Below are positions 46,601-50,661 of a DNA stretch of 64,000 bases, piece by piece (positions within the stretch are counted from its first letter, which is position 1; every line of letters begins with the position of its first letter). The DNA is from Siphonodentalium dalli (taxonomy: Eukaryota; Mollusca; Scaphopoda; Gadilida; Siphonodentaliidae), in NCBI GenBank assembly GCA_032622095.1, contig CP136066.1:132897917-132961916 (forward strand), in the 5' to 3' direction. A program made the translations under genes and the position numbers. The notes under the pieces are model-generated. The model worked only from the letters and a program-made list of their open reading frames with translations. It made no database searches and had not been told where the DNA came from.

Positions 46601-48276
46601 TTGGAACAGGCCACATCCCTCATCCGATCATCACCAAACTTCATATGGATCTTCGGGTGACCTCTAGATGGGAGCTTTCCATTTTTTCCTCATTTTTAGC
46701 TCAACTTTACTTTATAAAGTTTGAGCTATTGCCATGGCTTAGTATCCGTCGTCTGTGTGTGCCTGTGTGCTTGTGCGAGCCATCAACTATACAGGCTACA
46801 GGTCTTACCTTTGGTCGGATCACTATGAAATTTGTCATAGCTGTTGACATTGACATGTAGATGGGAATGAGTCATTTTGGGGTCATTTGGAAAAAAAACA
46901 TTGCCGCCAGTGGCCATCTTGGATTTCAAAATTCAATCCATTAGCACGGGCTACAGGTCGTACTTGTCAGGGATGTTAATATTGACATGTAGATGGTAAC
47001 AAGTAATTTTGGGGTCAATCGGCCAAAAAACATGGCCACCAGCAGCCATCTTGGAATTTACTCTTTGCATGACTAAATCCTTTGCCATGGGCTACAGGTC
47101 GTACCTTTGGTCGGATCATCATGAAATTTGTCTTAAAATGTTAATATTGACATGTAGATGGGAACGACTCATTTTGGGGTCATTCGGCCATAAAACATGG
47201 CCACCAGCAGCCCTCTTGGATTTTACTCTTTGCATAACTAAATCCTTTGGCACACCCTACAGTCCACTTCCCTCATCCGATCATCACCAAACTTCATATT
47301 AATCTTGATATTGATCTACTAGATGCAAGCTATCAAATGATTTTGAATTTCATTGGAAAACATAGCCATCAGCAACCATCTTGGATTTTACTTTATATAA
47401 ATATATCTCTTCATGTTGATAATCTAGTATTACTTAGACCTTTCAACATTCTGCATTCTTATCGCTCCATTGACTGTAACATATGAAATTATTCCCTTTC
47501 CAAGTTGAGATCCAGTGTCATTGACACTTTCATTTTTTTTAAATATGGCCGTGACGGCCATCTTGGATATCACATTTGAATCCATCATCACAACATGCAG
47601 CCCACAATTATTGCGAAATGTTTTGAAAATGTTTAAGTTTTAATCCATTGGCACATCCTACAGCTTGAATCAGAAAAATATTTTTAAACTTTTCAGGATC
47701 TCTAGATGGGAGCTATCAAATTTTAAACTTGGCCATCGGCAACCATGTTGGATTTTATACTTTGCATGACTAAATCCTTTGTCACACCCTACAGACCACA
47801 TCCTTCATACTATTCACCAAACTTCATCGTCTGGGTGAATCTAATGAAGAATTCCTTCGGCACACTCTGCATGAAACAATTCTTCGGGGTGACCTCTAGA
47901 TGTGAATTATCCAATTTTTCCAAAATTCATTAAAAATATGGCCGCCAGCAACCAATCTTCGATTTCATATGTGAATCCATCGGCACACCCTTCGGCCCAC
48001 ATTTATTGTGAAATGAAAATAATGTACACAATATAAGCCCTTTACTGAAACTTTTTTGACTTTCCTTCTTCTTTATCCTTCTATTCATTGCTCAGCAATG
48101 TACGATTATCTTCTTATATTATTTTGTTTATATTTTCTCTGTTCAGGTTTGGACCAGGACTCGTTATATACTGGTTTGGGTTCATTGATGACCTCGACAT
48201 TCACCAAGATAAAGGCATCATGCTGTTTGATGACTTCCCAGAGAATGTTGTCCAAATGAACCCACTGATGAGGTGA
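957..48276 (+). CDS. CDIN1: CDIN1 (C15orf41) orthologue, C-terminal 8 exons; 5' part outside window
   Basis: Join of 957-1014, 4920-4998, 6928-7007, 31320-31369, 38548-38615, 39186-39251, 42542-42647 and 48147-48276: 637 bp, giving 211 residues after one leading partial-codon base. CDIN1 is a PD-(D/E)XK superfamily nuclease that binds codanin-1; human mutations cause congenital dyserythropoietic anaemia type I. Seen here: TPD at in-window residues 124-126 and the E-x-K of IESKAS at 144-146, the core nuclease signature, followed by the conserved [18 protein letters not shown] block. I recall human CDIN1 as about 281 residues, so roughly 70 N-terminal residues are missing upstream. The C-terminus ends at the same place as the human protein. 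All introns are GT-AG with matching phases. Recognition rests on remembered similarity across every exon; orthology is highly likely. Confidence 0.93.
1015..1681. other. Intron sequence, nothing recognised
   Basis: First part of the intron between in-window exons 1 and 2. No conserved ORF, RNA or repeat recognised. Confidence 0.5.
1682..2207 (+). mobile_element. Non-autonomous canonical Helitron
   Basis: The 5' end is TCTCGTATATAT after an A. The 3' end is a hairpin (AGCCCG 2178-2183 with CGGGCT 2192-2197), then seven bases, then CTAG at 2204-2207 followed by T. That is the textbook Helitron terminus, with insertion between A and T. Inside are a GTAT/GTTT microsatellite (1708-1756) and three 122-bp tandem units with high CpG. 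No Rep/helicase is present. Confidence 0.85.
1881..2175 (+). repeat. 122-bp tandem units inside the Helitron
   Basis: Units begin GACGAGATCTCGG at 1881, 2003 and 2125, so the period is 122 bp; the last unit is partial, and a partial unit precedes the first. The GC-rich units create overlapping open frames on both strands; none resembles a protein. Confidence 0.9.
2753..4425. mobile_element. Possible hAT-like element with short GGCGGATC(T/C)A ends
   Basis: GGGCGGATCTA near 2755 and TGGATCCGCC near 4412-4421 are inverted termini, of a kind I associate with hAT elements. Internally a ~50-bp stretch (GCACCCGAAG...CACTGAATAT) occurs twice, near 2851 and 3125. No clean target duplication was found. 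The reading frames in it are not recognisable proteins. Confidence 0.4.
4426..4919. other. Intron sequence, nothing recognised
   Basis: Intron immediately upstream of in-window exon 2. Only ordinary AT-rich sequence is seen. Confidence 0.4.
4920..4998 (+). CDS. CDIN1: CDIN1 in-window exon 2
   Basis: The acceptor TCTTTTCAG ends at 4919; the donor GTAAGAT starts at 4999. It encodes [20 protein letters not shown] and then KYDGEN, with the last base C completing a proline codon in the next exon. IDFAP..MAR(M/L)I(I/L)ER is a strong family block. Confidence 0.93.
5540..6210 (+). repeat. Degenerate family A core repeats
   Basis: About four diverged units contain AACATGGC-type, CAGCAGCCATCTTGGATTTT-type and TTTGCATGACTAAAT strings, spaced roughly 160 bp. 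They sit in the intron between in-window exons 2 and 3. The 5' hairpin and 3' hairpin of family A are missing. Confidence 0.65.
6491..6745 (+). mobile_element. Family C 5' end, truncated
   Basis: It begins TTATACCCCCC, pairs with GGGGGGGGTATACTGG to form the 5' hairpin, then has GTCCGTCCGTCGTCC minisatellite and a core like that of 51560-52120. No 3' terminus is seen before exon 3. Confidence 0.7.
6928..7007 (+). CDS. CDIN1: CDIN1 in-window exon 3
   Basis: The acceptor TTTTTCAG ends at 6927 and the donor GTGAGT starts at 7008. It encodes (P)[19 protein letters not shown] and then LAIEVQE. It ends on a codon boundary and is followed by a 24.3 kb intron full of nested repeats. Confidence 0.9.
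7008..7870. other. Intron, start of the 24 kb nested-repeat intron
   Basis: No assignable feature. On the plus strand, ATG at 7694 opens a 22-codon acidic frame ([15 protein letters not shown]...) after a short CpG-bearing stretch. It could be a first exon of a decayed transposon gene, but nothing downstream supports it. Confidence 0.3.
8150..9266 (+). mobile_element. hAT-type transposon copy, 1.1 kb, internally deleted
   Basis: Ends are GGGTCCTGCGAAT on the left and ATTCGCAGGAC on the right, with subterminal TTCGATTCGA-rich blocks (8164-8245 and 9180-9245). An exact 8-bp duplication TCTTTATT flanks it (8142-8149 and 9267-9274), as expected for hAT. It contains a BED zinc-finger remnant but no transposase core. 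Confidence 0.85.
8650..8872 (+). pseudogene. BED zinc-finger remnant of hAT transposase
   Basis: The frame ending at the TAA of 8870-8872 reads [20 protein letters not shown] followed by NYLSKKHP. The spacing of the final H and KHP and the K-S-x-T/S tract resemble a BED finger (C-x2-C...H-x4-H). The second cysteine is not in place, and an upstream [12 protein letters not shown] piece is in another frame, so it is frameshifted. It lies inside the hAT copy, which supports its origin. Confidence 0.55.
9431..9916 (-). pseudogene. THAP zinc-finger domain ORF, frameshifted
   Basis: On the minus strand one frame gives [19 protein letters not shown] and [13 protein letters not shown]. Around 9700-9720 the reading shifts to a frame giving [20 protein letters not shown]. 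Together these match a THAP C2CH finger: first C, the FP..(D)..LR..W stretch, then C-x2-H. The second cysteine of the first pair appears as tyrosine (CSVFGY) and a frameshift is required, so it is probably dead. THAP domains occur in host regulators and in transposases; the repeat context suggests a transposon source. Confidence 0.65.
9920..10429. other. Intron sequence, nothing recognised
   Basis: AT-rich; two copies of AATGACGTCATAT-like sequence near 10173 and 10240 hold CRE-like TGACGTCA cores. No gene or element ends seen. R-type sequence may begin slightly before 10430. Confidence 0.35.
11126..13471. mobile_element. Element E: 2.35 kb TIR transposon, ~300-bp inverted ends
   Basis: 11126-11416 is the near-identical reverse complement of 13165-13471; the ends are CACAGGAGCTTGG and CCAAGCTCCTGTG. 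A 7-bp duplication TTGTGAT flanks it (11119-11125, 13472-13478). R copy 2 provides the unoccupied site near 23053-23069. The interior has no credible protein, so it is non-autonomous. Superfamily unclear; a 7-8 bp duplication would allow P-like or hAT-like. Confidence 0.85.
12667..12691 (+). repeat. (GA)n microsatellite
   Basis: A GAGAGA run inside element E, bordered by GGGGGAGC. Confidence 0.9.
14105..15330. repeat. ~45-bp minisatellite with an inverted middle block
   Basis: Degenerate units around GACTGTATGGTCATGGGTGA and GGTATACAGGGAGT repeat in plus orientation at about 14105-14670 and 15041-15330. They read in minus orientation (CACTCCCTGTATAC, CACCATGGCCATA) at about 14690-15040. Open frames on both strands come from the repeat and have no protein similarity I recognise. 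Inversion breakpoints lie near 14680 and 15040. Confidence 0.75.
15331..15719. other. Intron sequence, nothing recognised
   Basis: Unique-looking DNA between the minisatellite and R copy 2. No feature supported. Confidence 0.4.
16880..19258 (+). mobile_element. Helentron/pearl-like element A1 with 165-bp core array
   Basis: The 5' hairpin (16880-16908) starts AGCTCAACTT. A GT-rich tract (16927-16975) is followed by the core array. The 3' end has AAGTTGAGCT, an exact inverse of the 5' arm, then hairpin AGTGTCATTGACACT (19237-19251), then TTCATTT. The host sequence GATGATTTTT resumes after it as CTAGAGTATTGG, matching the intact host version GATGATTTTTCTCAGAG near 19422. So insertion was in a T run without duplication. 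Confidence 0.85.
16976..19150 (+). repeat. ~165-bp core satellite with ~483-bp higher-order period
   Basis: About 13 units of 158-168 bp are marked by GGCGCGGGCTACAGGTCGTA and CAGCAGCCATCTTGGATTTT. Three unit types alternate, so near-identical segments recur at 17466, 17949 and 18465. A 33-bp block (starting at GACATGTATATGGGAACGAG) is duplicated in tandem at about 18015-18080. Units decay towards the 3' end. Short open frames here are products of the repeat. Confidence 0.85.
19259..19731 (+). repeat. C/D-type core repeats between A1 and B1
   Basis: Two to three diverged units contain CAGATGATAACTCAAGTTTG-type and GTTTGATCC-type strings, spaced ~165 bp. The same core is in D at 23760-24015. 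The string TTCTGTTTTTTTTTGTGGGT near 19527 is the unoccupied version of the B2 insertion site. Confidence 0.75.
19732..21872 (+). mobile_element. Helentron-like element B1, nested in C1
   Basis: The 5' hairpin starts AGCTCACCTGAGAC and pairs with GTCTCCAGTGGAGCT. GTCC minisatellite follows at 19780-19825. Core blocks of ~165-170 bp (GGGCCATAACTC, CAGATTTGTTCAAATG, GGTCACTGGGTCAAAT) lie at 19850-20280 and 20800-21350. The 3' end has GGTGAGC (inverse of the start), hairpin ACAGTCTTTGACTGT (21851-21865) and CTTGTTTTT. A 15-G run sits at 20653-20667. No coding region. Confidence 0.85.
24016..27314 (+). mobile_element. Helentron-like element B2, nested in D
   Basis: Same termini as B1: AGCTCACCTGAGACGAAGTC start, GTCC minisatellite at 24060-24110, GGTGAGC and hairpin ACAGTCTTTGACTGT (27292-27306), then CTTGTTTT. 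It differs by ~1 kb of extra DNA (about 24860-25840), which includes a C-like fragment (GGGGGGTATATTGGATTG near 25691). A 22-G run is at 26258-26279. The host core resumes as GTGGGTCGTTCATATC. Confidence 0.8.
25501..25580. repeat. Inverted repeat inside B2
   Basis: GAGGTCCCCAGAGGGTGAAT is mirrored by AAATTTACCCTTTGGGGACC about 40 bp later. Diverged copies of the same GGTTCCCAGAGGGTGAATTT are near 25211. This is the B2-specific part absent from B1. Confidence 0.7.
27851..29149. other. Unassigned DNA 3' of the recombinase/SGNH remnant
   Basis: Relatively GC-rich, with two similar ~30-bp motifs (GGCACTA...GAGAGCACT.TCTGA) at 28530 and 28933. It may be the downstream part of the minus-strand recombinase element, but no protein is recognisable and no element end was found. 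Confidence 0.3.
29150..29756 (-). pseudogene. SGNH/GDSL-hydrolase-like domain following the recombinase
   Basis: Minus-strand blocks in order: [17 protein letters not shown] (block I, G-x-S), [16 protein letters not shown] (block III, GxND), and [19 protein letters not shown] then GALETFL (block V, D-x-x-H). The blocks are in different frames with stops between them, so the gene is dead. In cnidarian and molluscan genomes I recall such SGNH domains directly after a tyrosine recombinase in one transposon ORF; this arrangement agrees. It is probably transposon-derived, not host. Confidence 0.65.
29757..29999 (-). pseudogene. Tyrosine recombinase C-terminal remnant
   Basis: On the minus strand one frame gives [18 protein letters not shown] then [13 protein letters not shown], the C-terminal hallmark of DIRS/Crypton-type tyrosine recombinases (HSFR-x-GAAT...GRW.SD..RRYI), including the candidate tyrosine nucleophile. 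Just upstream, the [13 protein letters not shown] piece is in another frame and the catalytic HSFR is degraded, so it is broken. The frame stops at a possible acceptor-like TTAG before the SGNH part. Confidence 0.65.
29965..30391 (+). mobile_element. Family B fragment B4, 3' part
   Basis: It has B core strings (CTGTGTCAAATAGGGGCAGA, GGTGACTGG, CAAATGGGGTCACC) and the 3' end: CAGTCTGGTGAGC, a diverged hairpin ACAATCATTGACTGT (30370-30384) and CTTGTTT. The sequence immediately after is the T1 repeat, so B4 sits inside a T1 copy. Confidence 0.75.
30392..30905 (+). mobile_element. T1 transposon, partial copy (right part)
   Basis: It matches 49603-50136 over about 490 bp, ending in the same terminus (CAGCATGCAACCAATCAGAA...GAGATATAATAT). 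The left half is missing, being replaced by B4 and the recombinase remnant. Confidence 0.7.
30906..31319. other. Intron end upstream of CDIN1 exon 4
   Basis: AT-rich intron with a clear polypyrimidine acceptor at its end; nothing else recognised. Confidence 0.5.
31320..31369 (+). CDS. CDIN1: CDIN1 in-window exon 4
   Basis: The acceptor TGCTTTCAG ends at 31319; the donor GTATCC starts at 31370. It encodes [16 protein letters not shown] plus two bases of a histidine codon. It matches the family block with YGP(I/L)VD. The exon is too short to show as an open reading frame. Confidence 0.92.
31370..32383. other. Intron sequence, nothing recognised
   Basis: AT-rich intron following exon 4. No ORF or repeat of note. 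Confidence 0.5.
32384..33430 (+). pseudogene. L1/Tx1-type non-LTR retrotransposon, C-terminal remnant
   Basis: Broken plus-strand frames read in order: [53 protein letters not shown], then [16 protein letters not shown], the typical C-x2-C zinc segment, and a region ending near DNGNTGKIC. This is the tail of an L1-like reverse transcriptase protein. There are several stops and frameshifts. A ~40-bp stretch (TTGCTATTCCTAAAACCCTG) is duplicated at the 5' edge (32384-32468). Confidence 0.75.
33431..33947. other. Intron sequence, nothing recognised
   Basis: AT-rich intron DNA between the L1 remnant and the next inverted repeat. Confidence 0.45.
33948..34094. repeat. Foldback inverted repeat, ~70-bp arms
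   Basis: AATATGTAGCTAGTGTCATC at the left is the mirror of GATGACACTAGCTACATATT at the right; pairing continues through TTTATGTCTG and into GGGATTTG/CAAATCACCC with a loop of under 15 bp. It looks like a foldback MITE; no target duplication was recognised. Confidence 0.85.
34598..34640 (+). repeat. Solo family A 3' end
   Basis: CCAAGTTGAGCTACAGTATC followed by ATTGAGACTTTCAT: the family A terminus with a mutated hairpin. No core repeats precede it. Confidence 0.7.
34686..34788 (+). repeat. 35-bp tandem repeat, target of transposon N1
   Basis: Units start GTCAGAATGTGTTTTTTGTA at 34686, 34721 and 34756. The third unit is cut by N1, and its end (GATCATCT) reappears at 37884 after the element. 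Confidence 0.85.
35192..37353. mobile_element. TIR transposon N2 (inner), same family nested in N1
   Basis: The ends TAGTCCAAGTCTTCTTGTAC and GTACAAGAAGACTTGGACTA are perfect inverted repeats continuing for ~68 bp. The exact 9-bp duplication ATATATTGC lies at 35183-35191 and 37354-37362. N2 is related to N1 at both ends and in subterminal DNA (e.g. TTCTATGTGTAATTTAACAT near 37103 and 37631). Perfect termini suggest it moved recently relative to N1. Confidence 0.9.
35546..36660 (+). repeat. 318-bp near-identical direct repeat inside N2
   Basis: 35546-35863 and 36343-36660 are offset by 797 bp and differ at very few positions (for example TTGGAAT against TTAGAAT). The 479-bp spacer contains two CGCTCTTTAT motifs. 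It could be a tandem duplication or a small retroelement with direct ends; no TG...CA ends are seen. Confidence 0.9.
37889..38547. other. Intron end upstream of CDIN1 exon 5
   Basis: Unremarkable AT-rich intron; a C-run is at 38403-38412. Confidence 0.45.
38548..38615 (+). CDS. CDIN1: CDIN1 in-window exon 5
   Basis: The acceptor CTTGCAG ends at 38547; the donor GTAACT starts at 38616. It encodes (H)[18 protein letters not shown] and then LSYI plus one base of a glycine codon. The IGHE(Y/H)E motif is family-typical. Confidence 0.92.
39186..39251 (+). CDS. CDIN1: CDIN1 in-window exon 6 (PD of the nuclease motif)
   Basis: The acceptor TTTAAG ends at 39185; the donor GTACCG starts at 39252. It encodes (G)[18 protein letters not shown] and then IPI, with one base shared with the next exon. 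GYDKTPD carries the aspartate of the PD-(D/E)XK core. The acceptor polypyrimidine tract is weak next to the others. Confidence 0.92.
39252..39620. other. Intron sequence, nothing recognised
   Basis: Intron after exon 6, ending in an (ATT)n microsatellite at about 39601-39621, next to the LINE insertion. Confidence 0.5.
39636..40364 (+). CDS. Non-LTR retrotransposon, C-terminal ORF fragment (242 aa)
   Basis: An intact frame reads [19 protein letters not shown] near the start, then a C-x2-C-x8-H-x4-C zinc motif (C174, C177, H186, C191) within CQLCGAI...[10 protein letters not shown]. This layout is the C-terminal tail after the reverse transcriptase domain of invertebrate LINEs. The methionine is not a native start: an in-frame stop lies just upstream next to an (ATT)n tract, so the copy is 5'-truncated. 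It sits in sense orientation in a CDIN1 intron. The lack of stops suggests a fairly young copy. Confidence 0.8.
   Translation: MHSTMVYMVYGELGRWPLRVEIDKRMTSFWSRLMTKKKSNHPFILYKLILAMKGGGKRIRYLDHIEDIFVRADCEDNWKTQLPVSNSKLQYMHKKLLGNFFLQWNNEVSQSSRGEFYRNLKKCPSLSRFYVECPFNSIISLQRIRTSNHRLGVETMKWAKSKNQKKGISGIGSCQLCGAIMCDEYHFVIVCPNLREYRMKYIDESIWKNPSRESFYGLLNSSDTMKLNKLSNFIKIGLKQFK
40563..40800 (+). repeat. (GTAT)n/(AT)n microsatellite in LINE 3' UTR
   Basis: About 240 bp of mixed TGTA, GTGT and ATAT steps. Long open frames of Y/I/C/V on both strands are artefacts of the repeat. Confidence 0.95.
41158..42541. other. Intron sequence, nothing recognised
   Basis: Ordinary AT-rich intron leading to the exon 7 acceptor. 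Confidence 0.45.
42542..42647 (+). CDS. CDIN1: CDIN1 in-window exon 7 (ExK of the nuclease motif)
   Basis: The acceptor CTGTTTTACAG ends at 42541; the donor GTATAT starts at 42648. It encodes [18 protein letters not shown] and then [16 protein letters not shown], with split codons at both ends. IESK supplies the catalytic E-x-K. It is the most conserved exon in the window. Confidence 0.95.
42648..44275. other. Intron sequence, nothing recognised
   Basis: First part of the intron between exons 7 and 8. No repeat or gene was identified. Confidence 0.45.
44276..44346. repeat. Inverted repeat, ~24-bp arms
   Basis: CAATGTGTTCATAAACCTAT and ATAGGTTTATGAACACATTG flank a ~22-bp loop. The pairing is perfect. 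A smaller hairpin, CTTCAGGTGT/ACACCTGAAG, lies at 44480-44504. Confidence 0.9.
44582..44673 (-). repeat. tRNA-derived SINE, tRNA-like part
   Basis: On the minus strand it starts GGGGTTGCTTCGGTGGCCGT and has a box B-like GGGTTCGTATCCC. It shares the GACTTTGAGTCGCAAGGCGC block with the copy at position 1. It is directly beside the 220-bp palindrome, which could form part of or have inserted beside the SINE body. Confidence 0.7.
44753..44972. repeat. Perfect 220-bp palindrome without spacer
   Basis: The centre is between 44862 and 44863 (CACCAGGC|GCCTGGTG). I paired both 110-bp arms and found no mismatch; pairing breaks at 44752/44973. As a result the same 71-codon frame reads on both strands; it is not a gene. 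The ends lie in TATATATGTATGTAGG-type sequence. Confidence 0.95.
44973..46297. other. Intron sequence with minor simple repeats
   Basis: 45170-45262 holds diverged ~20-bp units like GAAATATTTGAGATAAAA. Otherwise nothing is recognised. Confidence 0.45.
46298..46420 (+). repeat. 26-bp tandem repeat, five units
   Basis: The unit starts GTTAACTATAATTGATAATG. Starts are at 46298, 46324, 46343, 46369 and 46395; the second unit lacks seven bases. Units are otherwise essentially identical. Confidence 0.95.
46518..48010 (+). mobile_element. Older family A element (A'), split by A2
   Basis: 46518-46697 begins with the 5' hairpin (CTCAACTTGACAAAGTCAAG), a GT tract and a core of the variant TCCGATCATCACCAAACTTC type; 47536-48010 continues with the same core type (GCCATCTTGG, ATGACTAAATCC). 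No 3' hairpin is seen before exon 8. Confidence 0.65.
46698..47535 (+). mobile_element. Helentron/pearl-like element A2
   Basis: The 5' hairpin AGCTCAACTTTACTTTATAA...TTGAGCT follows a T run. About four 160-bp core units follow (GGCTACAGGTCGTACCTTTGG at 47089 and similar). The 3' end has AAGTTGAG and hairpin AGTGTCATTGACACT (47514-47528), then TTCATTTTTT. Confidence 0.8.
48147..48276 (+). CDS. CDIN1: CDIN1 last coding exon
   Basis: The acceptor TTCTCTGTTCAG ends at 48146. It encodes [36 protein letters not shown] and MNPLMR, and stops at TGA 48274-48276. The protein end lines up in length with the human C-terminus. The stop lies inside AGGTGA, which also begins a 20-bp tandem repeat and resembles a 5' splice site; length agreement favours a true stop. 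Confidence 0.93.
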
Positions 48277-48360
48277 CGAAGGTCATCTTAAGGTGATAAA
48301 GATCATACTAAGGTGACATAGGTCATACTAAGGTGACAAAGGTCATACTAAGGTGACAAG
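48271..48360 (+). repeat. CDIN1: 20-bp tandem repeat overlapping the CDIN1 stop codon
   Basis: Four and a half units of AGGTGACAAAGGTCATACTA-type sequence begin at 48271, 48291, 48311, 48331 and 48351. The first unit contains the last arginine codon and TGA. Every unit carries AAGGTGA, a potential splice-donor-like string. Confidence 0.9.
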
Positions 48361-48692
48361 ATGCAGATCACCATGAAGATCTCACAGGTTCGATCTGACA
48401 GAATTTGCTGAGAAATGACACGGCTATAGTATAGAAGTGATTCAAAGGTTCCATGGACTTGGATTTAACAAGGCTGATGGATCGTATGTTCAAAGTGGCT
48501 GCAATAACTGATGTCAATACTCTATAACTCCAAATGCAGATGTGATGGCTAGTATGATGTTTTGTGTCTTCCAAGTAGCCAAGTCGTTGGCTCAATGATT
48601 TTATCAGGATTTGAATATAGACTTTGTTTGTGAGGTCTGGAGATATCTCAAAGGCAAATTGTCATCAATATTCATACATCCAAATAAATAAA
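48277..48692 (+). other. CDIN1: CDIN1 3' UTR with poly(A) signals
   Basis: This follows the stop codon. Overlapping AATAAA hexamers lie at 48683-48688 and 48687-48692, the first good polyadenylation signals downstream. The UTR opens with a 20-bp tandem repeat. The real cleavage site is not visible without transcript data. Confidence 0.55.
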
Positions 48693-49319
48693 TTATTATG
48701 CTCTTGCATACATTTATAACGGCAATTATTTAAAATTATACTATTCCGGTAGATAAATAACTTGTCAGCTGCAACCTTTGTTCATTTGAAAGTCGTATCT
48801 CCAATTGAAAATGCAACAATATAGCAACTGATAATTGGACATTTCCAGCTGCCTGATGTCAGATAGTTTGACCTGATCTGAAGTCAGTGCAGTACCATAA
48901 TTTTGAAGAAGAAATAATATTAGCAAAGAGGACTAACCAAAAAAAAAAAAAACACGCCAATCAGGGTTCACGCGGCCGCTTGCCAAATGCAAAAATAATT
49001 CACATTTGGCAAAAAATAATTTTATTTGGCAAAAGATTTGGCACGTAATTTCTTGATTCCACAATAAAGTACGTAATAAAATTGTCAGTTTAGAAATAAA
49101 ACGAACCATGTCATGGTAGCTTTTGTAAAGATGACACCCCTATCAACAGTTTGTTAATCTGATTACATATGACAGTTAGATAGTGTGTGTGATGATGATG
49201 TTTACACAACCGATCCCCTTTCTTTATAGAAGTGTTGTTGTGTGATGTAGTCCTTCTATTGATTTGTGACATATCTCTTGCTTTATGATAACCCACCACG
49301 GGGACAAGAATTATTATAT
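48693..49319. other. Intergenic, nothing recognised
   Basis: Past the CDIN1 poly(A) signals; includes short repeats of TTTGGCAAAA (48980-49040) and an A-run at 48940-48952. Confidence 0.45.
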
Positions 49320-50136
49320 AATATTATATCTCACATGACTTTCTCACACTCTGATTGACTGCACACTGCTATACTATTATATAGGTAATGAATGGCTTGG
49401 AGTTGACTATGCCAAAATAGTGGTCCTCGAGGAGGAATAGTCCACGAGCCGCAGGCGAGTGGACTATTCCTCATCGAGGACCACTATTTTGGCATAGTCA
49501 ACAACAAGACATTCATTATTTATTATATTATATCGAACATTGGAACCAATTCTCACATAATATCTGTGTCTGATTTTGTCACATTTTTTATTTACCGTGA
49601 ATTTTGGAAATCAGTCTCAGATTTTACAATTTATGGCAATCTGTTGACGATGGCAGGGGGGCATAACTATGTTATTAGTTACATCTAACAGCACCTCTTC
49701 ATGATTCATGCATTTATTGCTATAAATACGTCATTAGCAAAGACATTTTGGCGAAATTGTAGAAGTTAACTAGCTTAACTTTGATTAAAACGGAAATGGA
49801 AGTTATAAATAACTTCCGTGCTGGCATTACAAAATTAGGACTGGCCGCTTGCCAACCAAATGGACAAACTATTAAATGCATTGGCTAGTTATAACCGATA
49901 TTTGTAAGATCATTACAATTCACCAATACATCTAATGATATGCCTATATTGCAACAAGTATCGTTCATGGTATAGTTTAAGATTTGCCGTATCTTCAGCT
50001 TTCGTGAAATGAGTTTGTTACTATAAATAGAAAAAGAATAGTAGGCATGTAGGAATCCTACTGGGGTACTATCGTATAATAGTATAGCAGTGTGCAGCCA
50101 ATCAGAATGTGAGAAAGTTATGTGAGATATAATATT
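49320..50136. mobile_element. T1: 817-bp non-autonomous DNA transposon
   Basis: Left AATATTATATCTCACATGAC and right GTTATGTGAGATATAATATT are inverted; similarity runs ~62 bp through CTGATTG(A/G)CTGCACACTGC. The interior contains a strong hairpin (49411-49503). A partial second copy is at 30392-30905. No target duplication is evident and no ORF. Confidence 0.75.
49411..49503. repeat. Inverted repeat inside T1, ~42-bp arms
   Basis: GTTGACTATGCCAAAATAGT pairs with ACTATTTTGGCATAGTCAAC and, inward, GGAATAGTCCAC pairs with GTGGACTATTCC around the loop GAGCCGCAGGCGA. One or two small interruptions. Confidence 0.9.
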
Positions 50137-50157
50137 GTAATGTAGAAACATTGGTAC

Positions 50158-50661
50158 AGATGGGTCACCTGACCAAGCTAATGTCATGGTATAGGTGCAA
50201 CTTCTCATGTTCCATGAATACTGGCTAAGAATAAAGCATTACTTACCTTTGATATCAGATGACTTAAAAGGAGAATAATAAATTATATGATCATATAAAG
50301 AGCGTTTATTGTCATTCTAGAAGATATGTGAGAAATTGGTGGTAAAACCATTATATGATGGGAAGAGAATTAGTCAGAGGTTACAGGTATGTCGCGTTAT
50401 GTTTGTAGTGTCGCAAATGGAATCAGGATAGAGGTGTTACCGTGTTGGACTGTTATTTAAAAATTGGCCACCAATTTTCCCACATATCTTCTGGAATGAT
50501 GATAAGCGCTCTTTATTGATCATATAATCTACTAGTACCACTTCAAGTCATCTAAGGTCAAAGGTAAGTAATATTTTATTCTCGGCCATTATTCATGGTT
50601 GGAACATGAGAAGATGTGCCTATCCCATGCAATTCCCCTGGTCAGGTGACCCATCTAAAAA
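50158..50661. repeat. Foldback element with LINE-like tails in its arms
   Basis: 50158-50343 is about 80% the reverse complement of 50463-50661. Outer pieces are AGATGGGTCACCTGACCA and TGGTCAGGTGACCCATCT. Each arm carries the LINE 3' terminus (AGAATAAAGCATTACTTACC and its inverse) and an AAAGAGCG(T/C)TTAT motif. The loop is ~120 bp. Confidence 0.8.

Noticed and set aside
48271-48276. AGGTGA as a 5' splice site leading to further CDIN1 exons
   Set aside because: Reading through to TGA gives a C-terminus of the family's usual length; no later conserved exon was seen.
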